Origin: Mycobacterium sp. Z3061
GTDB lineage: Bacteria > Actinomycetota > Actinomycetes > Mycobacteriales > Mycobacteriaceae
Assembly (NCBI RefSeq): GCF_031583025.1
Contig: NZ_CP134062.1
Location: forward strand, 3,658,001-3,722,000
Length of the DNA stretch: 64,000 nucleotides
Reading direction: 5' to 3'
The notes beneath the pieces were generated by a model, which worked only from the letters and a program-made list of their open reading frames with translations, ran no database searches and was not told where the DNA came from. Made by a program: the position numbers and the translations under genes. Below, one piece after another: positions 36,582-44,787 of this stretch (its first letter is position 1; each line of letters opens with the position of its first letter).

Positions 36582-36893
36582 ATGACAAGCATTTCCACCC
36601 GCGTGGCTGCAGGCCTGCTTGCCGGTCTGACGACACTCTCCTTGGCCGCGTGCAGCAGCAAGTCGACCATCAAGCCCGAAGGGGCCGCACAATCGGTCGT
36701 CGACGTCGTCGTCAAGCGCAGCGGTTTCCGGCCGACGGACGTGAGCTGCCCGTCGGGCGTGGAAGCCAAAGTGGGCCAACAGTTCGACTGTCACTTCACT
36801 GGGCCGGAGGGCAAGCCCTACACCGCGCACATGCGAGTCATCAAGGTTGACGGCGAGCAGGTGCTGTACGACGTCGACTCCCGACCTAGTTAG
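36582..36893 (+). CDS. Small DUF4333 lipoprotein
   Basis: This 103-residue lipoprotein has a lipobox LAAC with Cys24, then one compact domain with paired cysteines (VSCPSGVEAKVGQQFDCHF) typical of the mycobacterial DUF4333 family. The start has GAAGGAG 8 bases upstream. Its 3' end overlaps the convergent nitronate monooxygenase gene by 8 bp. Function unknown. Confidence 0.82.
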   Translation: MTSISTRVAAGLLAGLTTLSLAACSSKSTIKPEGAAQSVVDVVVKRSGFRPTDVSCPSGVEAKVGQQFDCHFTGPEGKPYTAHMRVIKVDGEQVLYDVDSRPS

Positions 36894-37824
36894 GCAGCCG
36901 ATCTGCGGTGGCGGCCAACACCTCCCGGCACCCGGTCCACATCCGCGCGATGATGTCGGCGGCGGGCGGAAGATCGTCGATACGTCCGGCCACCTGACCG
37001 GTATTTGCCACGCTGGCGTCCATGTCTCCGTCGAAGTAGAGCCGCTGCACCCGTTGCAGCGCCGCACCGCCCTCCTCGAAAGACCGTGCAGCATCCAGCT
37101 TTTCAGCGGCAGCTGTCCGGATCACCCGCATCATCCGCCTACCGTCGAGGGGCAGTAGCACTGTACCCGTCTCGTCGGCGCTGACCACCGCCTGCTTGAG
37201 GTTGCCGTGCACCGGCGAGTCCGCGGAGGCCAGCAAGCGGGTGCCCATCTGAACCCCGTCAGCGCCCAGCACCAACGCGGCGGCCATCGATCGGGCGTCG
37301 CAGATGCCGCCCGCCGCCACGATCGGCACGTTGACATGTGCTGCCACCAACGGCAATAGCACCATCGTCGAGGCTCCGAAGCGGTTCTTGAACCCGCCTC
37401 CCTCAACCCCTTCGACCACCACGCCGTCTACGCCGGCGTCGACGGCCTTCCTCGCGGCCGCCAACGTGCCGACCACATGAAAAACAATGATGCCGGCGTC
37501 ATGCAGTCGGGCGGTGAACAGCCCCGGGTCGCCGGCCGACGTGGTGACGAAGCGAATATGGTTGGCAACCAACAGATCTACGACCGCCGGGTCGCGATTG
37601 AAGAGCAGCGCGATGTTGGCTCCGACGGGGCGGTCGGTCAGTTCGTGCACCCGCTGCACATCGGCACGGCCCTGATCCGAGGTGGTCTCGATGATGCCGA
37701 GCGCCCCTGCGTTGGACACCGCCGCCGCCAGTTGCGCACCGGCAATGTAGGTCATCGGCGCCTGAATGATCGGGATGTCGATACCCGCCAGCGCACACAA
37801 CCGGTTGGTCTGATCAATCGGCAT
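36886..37824 (-). CDS. Nitronate monooxygenase family FMN enzyme
   Basis: This 312-residue TIM-barrel flavoprotein has IPIIQAPMTYIAGAQLA at the start, HVVGT, then VVEGVEGGG and VAAGGICDARSM with ADGVQMGTRLLAS for FMN phosphate binding, typical of nitronate monooxygenase (2-nitropropane dioxygenase). The family oxidises alkyl nitronates such as propionate-3-nitronate. The ATG at 37824 is preceded by GGAGGG. It overlaps the NYN gene upstream by 11 bp, indicating an operon. Confidence 0.87.
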   Translation of the reverse strand: MPIDQTNRLCALAGIDIPIIQAPMTYIAGAQLAAAVSNAGALGIIETTSDQGRADVQRVHELTDRPVGANIALLFNRDPAVVDLLVANHIRFVTTSAGDPGLFTARLHDAGIIVFHVVGTLAAARKAVDAGVDGVVVEGVEGGGFKNRFGASTMVLLPLVAAHVNVPIVAAGGICDARSMAAALVLGADGVQMGTRLLASADSPVHGNLKQAVVSADETGTVLLPLDGRRMMRVIRTAAAEKLDAARSFEEGGAALQRVQRLYFDGDMDASVANTGQVAGRIDDLPPAADIIARMWTGCREVLAATADRLPN

Positions 37825-38218
37825 GGGGCCCTCCACGTTTGGTGTCGCGCGGGTCGATCAGGTCGCGGAAACCCTCAGCGCGGATCACCGACGCCCCAAG
37901 GCCCCGGACCCGCTCGGTCAGCGCTCTGTCTGATGTCACGACCCGGATGTCACTGGGCCGAGGATCGGCTCGGACCAACCGGACGATCTCGTCATCCGCT
38001 GAGTTGGCCGCAGCCCTGGGCGCGTACGTCACCTCGATCGTCGACGAGCCGATCGGTGTCGACGGCGGGCGCTCGAACACCACCGTGACGGCTGCCTGCT
38101 GAGCGTGAGCCCACCGGTCCAGCCTTTCCGCCAGTACCACCATGGCGCGCTGGCGATCTTTCCACCAGCCGTCCGGACGACTCCCGATCACATTCATCCC
38201 GTCGACGATCCACCGCAC
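37814..38218 (-). CDS. NYN (PIN-like) domain ribonuclease protein
   Basis: This 134-residue protein has the pattern MRWIVDGMNVIGSRPDGWW, with the first acidic residue of a PIN-like nuclease site, then VTVVFERPP, SADDEIVRLV (second acid) and VTSDRALTERV (third). This is the YacP/NYN group, predicted RNA nucleases. It lies upstream of and overlapping the nitronate monooxygenase gene. Confidence 0.82.
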   Translation of the reverse strand: MRWIVDGMNVIGSRPDGWWKDRQRAMVVLAERLDRWAHAQQAAVTVVFERPPSTPIGSSTIEVTYAPRAAANSADDEIVRLVRADPRPSDIRVVTSDRALTERVRGLGASVIRAEGFRDLIDPRDTKRGGPHAD

Positions 38219-38250
38219 ACCTCACGGTACGACTCTCGATACGGCGAAGC

Positions 38251-38508
38251 TCAGAACCACCGACGCCGACGGGTGGTCCTGGTGTAGTTCTGGGCGCTCT
38301 CTTCCAGAGCCCCCAGCGCGTTGATGATTTCCAGTTGCGACAGGATCATCAGGCCGTTCAGTTGCTTGAGGCGTTCGGGATTGGCGGCAACCGACTCCTC
38401 GTCGTCGACGTAGATGAGCAGAAAATCCCGCAGCGCCTGACTGCCCTTCATCCGCTCGGGGACCTTCATCTGCCGCAGCACAGTGGCCATCTCGGGCTCG
38501 TCGGTCAC
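38251..38508 (-). CDS. Small conserved-looking protein of unknown function (85 residues)
   Basis: The start at 38508 has GAAGGAG 8 bases upstream, and codon usage matches the neighbours. The protein is acidic and helical through about residue 70 (RDFLLIYVDDEESVAANPER), then ends in a strongly basic Arg-rich tail (TRTTRRRRWF). No known domain is recognised. It is 32 bp upstream of the NYN gene on the same strand. Confidence 0.7.
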   Translation of the reverse strand: MTDEPEMATVLRQMKVPERMKGSQALRDFLLIYVDDEESVAANPERLKQLNGLMILSQLEIINALGALEESAQNYTRTTRRRRWF

Positions 38509-38568
38509 AACAGCGCTCCTTCACGTCGAGTGTCACGCGTTAGCGTAGATCCCTCGACGGAAAGAAAG

Positions 38569-39219
38569 TCAGAGCAGCCGCTGCCCGGCCTGGTCGTCTT
38601 CGCCGTCGCGCTGACGCTCATCGTGGTCGTCCGCGGGTGCGGTAGACGACGCCAGACTCGCTTTCGAGACGCCGCCGGATGCGCCGGCGCCACTCATACC
38701 GCTGCCCAGCGGGGCCGCGCCGCTCATCGCTGAGGAGCCGGCGTTGGCGACCGCGGACGTCGTCGCCGGCGACGCCGCCTCAGCCGCCAATCCGGCGACC
38801 ACGGGATTGCTCGCCGCCGCGCCGAGTTCGCTCTGCAACGCCGCGGCACCCAGGCCGCCACCGCCGACGCTGGCCGCGCTTGCCGACCCGAACCGCGACA
38901 TGGTGGCGGTGCTGAACGCCAGCGCACCCGCCGCCGAATCGTCGGATTCGCCGTACATTCGCGCGATGTCGGTCAACGTGCTCCCGGCCCGCATGAGTTC
39001 TTCCTGAGCCGCGGCGTTTGAGGCGAGCATCGTGGCGGCCTCCTGCGCGAACGCCATGACCGCCTGCATCGAGACCTCTTCGCCTCCCGCAGGTATCAGT
39101 CCCGACAACACCGACATGGCCGCCGTCGAACCGGCGCTGACGCCCTGGCTGCCCATGTCGACGAGTTGCGAACCGATGTCGCCCGCGGCCGGATCGTGGG
39201 ACATGGAATCCATTGCCAT
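38569..39219 (-). CDS. PE35-like PE protein with a PPE68-like C-terminal tail
   Basis: This is 216 residues from the ATG at 39219, with AGGAG 11 bases upstream. Residues 1-100 are a PE domain of the PE35 type: MSHDPAAGDIGSQ, VSAGSTA, LIPAGGEEVS and AAAQEELMRAG, with the secretion motif Tyr-x3-Asp in YGESD. After this come about 60 Gly/Ala/Ser-rich residues with AGSSAMSGAAPLGSGMSGAG, then a charged end (DDHDERQRDGEDDQ). That tail resembles the end of PPE68 rather than any PE protein I know. It is divergent from a second PE35-like gene. No esxB/esxA genes lie nearby. Confidence 0.78.
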   Translation of the reverse strand: MAMDSMSHDPAAGDIGSQLVDMGSQGVSAGSTAAMSVLSGLIPAGGEEVSMQAVMAFAQEAATMLASNAAAQEELMRAGSTLTDIARMYGESDDSAAGALAFSTATMSRFGSASAASVGGGGLGAAALQSELGAAASNPVVAGLAAEAASPATTSAVANAGSSAMSGAAPLGSGMSGAGASGGVSKASLASSTAPADDHDERQRDGEDDQAGQRLL

Positions 39220-39510
39220 CTGCGTGCTGCTCCTGTGTTTGTGCGCGGCTACCCGGCGAACCCGCCCGTCCAGCCGCGCTGGACAACACCTCAATTCTAA
39301 GGTCCCCGAGGGGGCCCTCGAAGCACTTTCTGACGCGGCCGGACCAACGATGAGCACAATGCGCAAAAGCACGAAATCGTCGCTTACTCCGACTATCGCC
39401 CACAACGGCGACACGGCGGCCATCGCGCCCTAGGTTCGCTCTCAACAACGCCGTTCATCACGCGAAATGCGGTCGCAGATCCAGCACCGCAGATACGAGG
39501 AGAACACCAG

Positions 39511-39846
39511 ATGCAACCCATGACATTCGACCCGGTGGTCGGCGACATCGGCGCACAAGTGGTGCAGATCGGCATCAGCAGCCTGCAGGCCGGAGAGCAC
39601 GCGCAGCTGTCGATCACCGGCCTGGCACCTGCCGGCGCCGACGACGTATCAGTGCAGGCCGTGGCCGCTTTCCACCAAGAAGCAGCGTCGATGCTGGAGT
39701 TGCACAGAGCCGCTCAGGAAGAACTGGTGCGCACCGGCACGGCTTTCACACAGATCGCGCAGACCTACACCGACGTCGACCGGTCGGCGGCTGATTCCGT
39801 GGTTATCAGTGCGCTTCCGATGTCGAATCCGTGGGCTGGCGAATAA
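39511..39846 (+). CDS. PE35-like PE protein
   Basis: This 111-residue PE protein has DPVVGDIGAQV, SLQAGEHAQLS, LAPAGADDVS and AAQEELVRTG, aligned with PE35 and with the divergent gene at 38569. The type VII export motif Tyr-x3-Asp is YTDVD. The start has GAGGAG 9 bases upstream. It lies 32 bp before a Pap-like acyltransferase gene and so appears to lead the operon to mmpL. No PPE partner is adjacent. Confidence 0.78.
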   Translation: MQPMTFDPVVGDIGAQVVQIGISSLQAGEHAQLSITGLAPAGADDVSVQAVAAFHQEAASMLELHRAAQEELVRTGTAFTQIAQTYTDVDRSAADSVVISALPMSNPWAGE

Positions 39847-39878
39847 ACCCGACATTTCCCAAAAACAAGGAGTCACAA

Positions 39879-41255
39879 ATGCGCAGCCATTGCAATTCCG
39901 GCGAAACCGTCGACAACGTTATTGATCTCGCTGACCAAGCCATGTTCCTAGGCGAGCAGGCCACCGGAGCCACCGGCCTCCTGCAGTGCGCGTGGGTTTA
40001 CCACCGCACGATCGACCTCGATGGACTGCGGACGTTCCACCAGCACCTGAGGCACGGACGCCTGCGGCGCAGCATCGAACGCTCGCCGTTGCCGTTCGGG
40101 CGCCATCGGTGGGTGACTCCCCGGCACTTCTCGGACATCGAGATCGTGGCGGCCGCCCGGCCACGTGCGGAGTTCGATGCCTGGCTCGTCGAGCAGGCTC
40201 ACACTCCTCTGGACGCCGAACACGGGCCGCCGTGGCATCTCGCGGTGCTTCCGTTCGCCGAGGGCGGCGCCGGTGTGAGCCTGGTGCTCTCCCATTGCCT
40301 GGCCGACGGCTTGGGGTTGTGCGAAGCGCTGGCCGACGCCGCTTCCGGCCGCGACGACGCCATCCGCTGGCCCGCGGCCCGGTCACGCCGGCGCTCGCGG
40401 GTGCTGCGCGCCGACATTCGCCAAACGGCCCGCGACCTTCCTGCCTCCGGCCGAGCCGTCGGCGCCGTCGCACGGTTAGCGTGGCGGGAGCGCGGCACCG
40501 CCGGGCCGGCGTCAACGGGGCGGCCCGTCAAGGACGAACCGATCGCGATGCCGATGACGACGGTGTTCCTCGATGGCGACGAGTGGGATGCCCGCGCGCA
40601 GGCCATCGGCGGCACCACCAACACGCTGTTCGCCGCGGTGGCGGCCCGGCTCGCGCAGCGGGTGGGACGGGTGGCCGCGGACGGTTCACTAGTGCTGGCC
40701 ATGCCAGTCAACGAGCGCATCCCCGGCGACACCCGGGCAAACGCGGTGACCAATGCCGACATCATCGTCCCGCGGGTGCCTCCGGCGAACGACCTGCGCG
40801 AGATGCGGTCGACGATCAAGGAAGCGCTGATCCGCCACAACGAAGTTCCCAACGAGCGATGGGCCCTGATGCCGTTGGTACCCTTCCTGCCGAAACGACT
40901 GGTCAAGAAGTTGGTCGGGGTCGCCGCCGGTACCCCGAGCACCGTCGTCACATCCAACGTCGGAGCCATGGACCCCGCGGTCACCCACGCCGACGGCACC
41001 CCGGCCGACTGCTTCGCCATGATGTCGTTGTTCCCCGGTGTGACGACATCGATGATGAACAGCACGGGCGGACGACTTGCGTTGGCTTCCGGACGAGTGC
41101 ACGGTCGACTGTTCATCTCGGTGCTTGCCTACCAACCCGACCGGCTCAATTCGAATGACGTTCTGCGACGAGATGTTCTGAGAACACTGCAGGAGTTCGC
41201 CCTGACCGCCAGCTGCGACTGGCCACACCCCGGCCCAGTCGATGAGGCCGCCTAG
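39879..41255 (+). CDS. Condensation-domain (Pap/WS-DGAT-like) acyltransferase
   Basis: This 458-residue protein has the acyltransferase motif His-x3-Asp in LSHCLADGLG near residue 145, and a second domain with TNTLFAAVAARLAQRVG and TSNVGAMDPAV, which fit the two-lobed condensation/Pap fold. Such enzymes transfer acyl groups onto polyketide or sugar lipids. The ATG at 39879 has AAGGAG 8 bases upstream. It is 1 bp before the mmpL gene, a pairing seen with papA genes in sulfolipid and polyacyltrehalose loci, suggesting an envelope glycolipid. No polyketide synthase is in the window. Confidence 0.78.
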   Translation: MRSHCNSGETVDNVIDLADQAMFLGEQATGATGLLQCAWVYHRTIDLDGLRTFHQHLRHGRLRRSIERSPLPFGRHRWVTPRHFSDIEIVAAARPRAEFDAWLVEQAHTPLDAEHGPPWHLAVLPFAEGGAGVSLVLSHCLADGLGLCEALADAASGRDDAIRWPAARSRRRSRVLRADIRQTARDLPASGRAVGAVARLAWRERGTAGPASTGRPVKDEPIAMPMTTVFLDGDEWDARAQAIGGTTNTLFAAVAARLAQRVGRVAADGSLVLAMPVNERIPGDTRANAVTNADIIVPRVPPANDLREMRSTIKEALIRHNEVPNERWALMPLVPFLPKRLVKKLVGVAAGTPSTVVTSNVGAMDPAVTHADGTPADCFAMMSLFPGVTTSMMNSTGGRLALASGRVHGRLFISVLAYQPDRLNSNDVLRRDVLRTLQEFALTASCDWPHPGPVDEAA

Positions 41256-41256
41256 C

Positions 41257-44118
41257 ATGACGGTGCTGGGCCGGATACTGGTGCGCGCGCCGTGGCTGGT
41301 GATCGGCGCCTGGCTCGCTGGGCTCGCCGTGTTGCTCGTGGCGTTCCCACCCCTGACCCAGGTGGTGGAAAGCCGCACGGTACAGCCACTTCCACCGAAG
41401 GCGATGGCCGCGGCGGAGCAGATGGCCAGAGATTTCGGCGAATCCGCACAGAACACCCTGGTGGTAGTGCTCACCGACGAGCGCGGCCTACAACCCGCCG
41501 ACGACGGTGCGTACCGCAAGCTGGCGGCCGTGTTGCGCGACGACACCGCCGACGTCACCGCCGTGCAGGACATGTACAGCGCTCCTGCCCTTCGCCAGGT
41601 CATGGTCAGCCCGGATCACAAGGCGTTCTTCCTGGCGGTGACCTTGCGTGCGCCGACCGGCTCACCGCAATCCTCACAGGCCTACCAACGGATTACGCGA
41701 ATCGCCAGGGAAGCCGGCGCAGGTACTTCGCTGAGCGCCGATGTGACCGGACAGCCCGCCGTGCTCGGCGATCTGTCGATCGTCACCGAGCACGACATGC
41801 ACCTGATCGAGATCGCCACCGCGTTACTGGTGCTGACCATTCTGTTGGTGATCTACCGGCGTCCCGTCACCGTGCTGCTGCCGCTGGTCACCATTGGGAT
41901 CTCGGTGGTCTGCGCACAGCGGGTCGTGTCCGGCCTGAGCGAAATCGGCCTGGGAGTTTCGGCGCTCACGATCGTCATGATGACCGCGGTGATCGCCGGC
42001 GCCGGAACCGATTACGCCGTCTTTCTCATCAGCCGGTATCACGAGCACCTGCGGTCCGGCATGGACTCCGATGTCGCCGTTACCACTGCGTTGACTTCGA
42101 TCGGAAAGGTCATCGCCGCCTCGGCAGCCACCGTGGCCGTCACGTTCTTCTCCATGGTCTTCACCCGACTGCCGGCTTTCACGTGTGTCGGCCCGGCTCT
42201 TGCGGTTTCGATTGTGGTGTCGTTCGGCGCCGCCGTCACGCTGCTGCCCGCCATCCTGGTGCTGGCAGGCCGGCGAGGATGGGTGGCGTCGCGGCGCCCC
42301 CTGACCGACCGGTTGTGGCGACGCTCGGCGGCGCAGATCGTTCGGCGGCCCAAAGTCCATCTCTTGGTGAGCCTTTCGGTTCTCGTCGCGTTGGCCGGCT
42401 GCGTGACGCTGCTGCGCCCGACCTTCGACGACCGTTCCCAGCTGCCGGCATCGGCGGAGAGCAACCTCGGCTTCGCAGCCATGGAACGTCACTTCGGCGC
42501 GAGCACACTACTGCCGCAGTACATTTACGTGCATTCGCCCCGGGACCTGCGTAACCCGCAAGCGCTGGCCGACCTCGAGCAGATGGCGCAACGGGTGTCT
42601 GCACTACCGGACATCGCCGCGGTTCGGGGCATCACACGGCCCGCCGGAGCACCCCTCACCCAGACGGAGCTGAGCTTCCAGGCGGGCGAGGTCGGAACCA
42701 GACTGCAGACCGTGTCGACCCAGATCTCGGACCGCAACACCGATCTCACTGCCTTGAGCACCGGCGCTGACGAGCTTGCGAACAATCTGGCCCGGGTCCG
42801 TGATCAGGTTCAGGCTGCCGAAGGGCCGGCGACCGCACTCTCGAGCACGCTGAGCCAGGCTCAGCAACAACTCGACGTCGCCGCCGGACTCTTGAGGACG
42901 CTGCGCGGACTGATCAATTCCGGGCCTGGTTCCGAGTCGCTCACCGGAGTGCTGGACGCGACCGGTCCGATGCTGGACGCGCTGAACAACAGCGCTCAGT
43001 GCGACGCCGACAGCCGCTGCCGCAGCGGACGCCGCCAGCTTGAGCAGCTCGTCACCGCCCACAACAGCGGAACGGCGAAACAGACGGTTCCGGTGCTGCA
43101 GCAGTTGCAGGCCGCCCTGGACCGGCTGAGCGCCCTACTGACCCAGGCAACAGGCCCGGTCGGCATCCAGCGCGACATCACCCGACTACAGGACGGCGCC
43201 GGCGCGCTGGCCGCCGGCAGCCAGCGCTTGGCCCTGGGCGTGCGCACACTGGTCGACCAGACCAGGCAGATGGGCACGGGGATGAACCAGGCCGCCGATC
43301 TGCTGCTGTCGATGAAGCACGATGCCGTACGACCGTCGATGGCCGGCATGTACATCCCGCCTGCAGTGCTGGCCTCGCCGGAATTCAAGAACGCCGCCAG
43401 AATGTTCATCTCGCCCGACGGGCATTCGGTGCGCTACCTCGTCGAGTCGAAATTCGCGCCGTTCAGCGCCGCGGCTATGGATCAGGACACCGCGATCCTC
43501 AACGCGGCCCGTAGCGAGCAGCACGGCACTTCCCTCGCCGACGCCGCGATCTCGGTGGCCGGCACCACCGCGATGTACGCCACGACACGCAGCTACTACC
43601 ACGGCGACATCCGGCTGGTCGTCATCGTGACGCTGCTGGTGGTGTTCCTGATCCTGGTCGCGGTATTGCGTGCAGTCGTCGCGCCGCTGTACCTCATTGC
43701 CTCCGTGGTGATTTCGTACTTGTCAGCGGTCGGTCTGGGTGTGGTGTTCTTCCAGTTCGTCTGCCACCAACCCCTGTATTGGAATGTGTCGGCGATCGCC
43801 TTCATCATGCTGGTCGCGGTGGGCGCCGACTACAACCTGCTGCTGATCACCCGGATCAAGGAAGAGTCGAGCGTCGGTGTCCGCTCCGGCATCATCCGGG
43901 CCGTCCGCTCCACCGGGGGAGTGATCACCTCGGCCGGGGTCATCTTCGCCGCTTCGATGTTCGGACTGCTGTTCGGCAGCATTTCGATCATGGTGCAGAC
44001 CGGGTTCATCATCGGCATGGGCTTGCTGATCGACACGTTCGTGGTGCGTACCGTCACGGTGCCCGCTCTGGCTGCGATCATCGGGAAAGCGAACTGGTGG
44101 CCGCGATCAACGCCGTGA
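41257..44118 (+). CDS. MmpL-family RND transporter
   Basis: This is 953 residues from the ATG at 41257 (1 bp after the preceding stop). It has the MmpL plan: a helix at the start, a periplasmic domain, a five-helix block containing GTDYAVFLISRYHE, a large second periplasmic domain (residues about 390-740) with long helical repeats, and a final block with GADYNLLLITRIKEE. The two Asp-Tyr pairs carry the proton relay. MmpL proteins export lipids or siderophores. The adjacent acyltransferase suggests an acylated glycolipid cargo. Its 3' end overlaps the convergent response regulator by 12 bp. Confidence 0.9.
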   Translation: MTVLGRILVRAPWLVIGAWLAGLAVLLVAFPPLTQVVESRTVQPLPPKAMAAAEQMARDFGESAQNTLVVVLTDERGLQPADDGAYRKLAAVLRDDTADVTAVQDMYSAPALRQVMVSPDHKAFFLAVTLRAPTGSPQSSQAYQRITRIAREAGAGTSLSADVTGQPAVLGDLSIVTEHDMHLIEIATALLVLTILLVIYRRPVTVLLPLVTIGISVVCAQRVVSGLSEIGLGVSALTIVMMTAVIAGAGTDYAVFLISRYHEHLRSGMDSDVAVTTALTSIGKVIAASAATVAVTFFSMVFTRLPAFTCVGPALAVSIVVSFGAAVTLLPAILVLAGRRGWVASRRPLTDRLWRRSAAQIVRRPKVHLLVSLSVLVALAGCVTLLRPTFDDRSQLPASAESNLGFAAMERHFGASTLLPQYIYVHSPRDLRNPQALADLEQMAQRVSALPDIAAVRGITRPAGAPLTQTELSFQAGEVGTRLQTVSTQISDRNTDLTALSTGADELANNLARVRDQVQAAEGPATALSSTLSQAQQQLDVAAGLLRTLRGLINSGPGSESLTGVLDATGPMLDALNNSAQCDADSRCRSGRRQLEQLVTAHNSGTAKQTVPVLQQLQAALDRLSALLTQATGPVGIQRDITRLQDGAGALAAGSQRLALGVRTLVDQTRQMGTGMNQAADLLLSMKHDAVRPSMAGMYIPPAVLASPEFKNAARMFISPDGHSVRYLVESKFAPFSAAAMDQDTAILNAARSEQHGTSLADAAISVAGTTAMYATTRSYYHGDIRLVVIVTLLVVFLILVAVLRAVVAPLYLIASVVISYLSAVGLGVVFFQFVCHQPLYWNVSAIAFIMLVAVGADYNLLLITRIKEESSVGVRSGIIRAVRSTGGVITSAGVIFAASMFGLLFGSISIMVQTGFIIGMGLLIDTFVVRTVTVPALAAIIGKANWWPRSTP

Positions 44119-44787
44119 TCGCGCTGCGGGATCACCCGCGGTGAACTCCTGTTCCGGCCGGCCCGTCGTCCCGTACCGCAAACCAACGCTGACCTCCCCG
44201 GTGGTGGCCAGCGACGCCAGGTACCGCTGCGCCGTCGCCCGCGATATTCCAATGGCACCGGCCACCTCGGCCGCCGACATCGGCGCCTCCGACCCGTGTA
44301 ACGCCTGCAACACCAGTTTCTTGGTCGGCGAGGCCACCGTGGTGGGGGACTGAACCGCAACGACTTTCGGGCGCAGCGCATCCAGCGCCGAGTCCACGTC
44401 GGCGGCGCTGAGGTTCGGACCGGAGAGTATCTTCCGGTAGCGCGCGTAGCCCGCAAGCCGCGCCGCCAGTTCGGTAGTCGCGAACGGCTTGACCAGATAG
44501 CTGACCGCACCCGCGGCCATGGCGGCCCGGACGGTGTCGGCTTCGGTTGCCGCCGTCAAAACCATGCTGTCACCCCGCAATTCACGGACGAAGTCGATGC
44601 CGGATCCGTCGGGCAGGTAGACATCGACGAGTGCCAGGTCCACGGCCGCGGCCCGGCGCGCGGCGGCAAGGGTGTTGGCGGTGGCGACCACTGTGAAACC
44701 CGGCATTGCATCGACGATGCCGGCGTGCATGTTGGCGACGCGGAAATCGTCGTCGACTACCAGCACAGTCAGGTCTGTTCCACCCAT
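44107..44787 (-). CDS. DcuR/CitB-type response regulator
   Basis: This 226-residue response regulator has an acidic pocket VDDDF, phospho-acceptor Asp55 in LVDVYLPDG, a switch Thr in VLTAATEAD, and Lys in YLVKPF. The C-terminal domain has a helix-turn-helix (MSAAEVAGAIGISRATAQRY) of the DcuR/CitB class. Its start lies within the last 19 bp of the kinase gene, so the pair is coupled. Family members control C4-dicarboxylate or citrate uptake and metabolism. Confidence 0.88.
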   Translation of the reverse strand: MGGTDLTVLVVDDDFRVANMHAGIVDAMPGFTVVATANTLAAARRAAAVDLALVDVYLPDGSGIDFVRELRGDSMVLTAATEADTVRAAMAAGAVSYLVKPFATTELAARLAGYARYRKILSGPNLSAADVDSALDALRPKVVAVQSPTTVASPTKKLVLQALHGSEAPMSAAEVAGAIGISRATAQRYLASLATTGEVSVGLRYGTTGRPEQEFTAGDPAARSRR

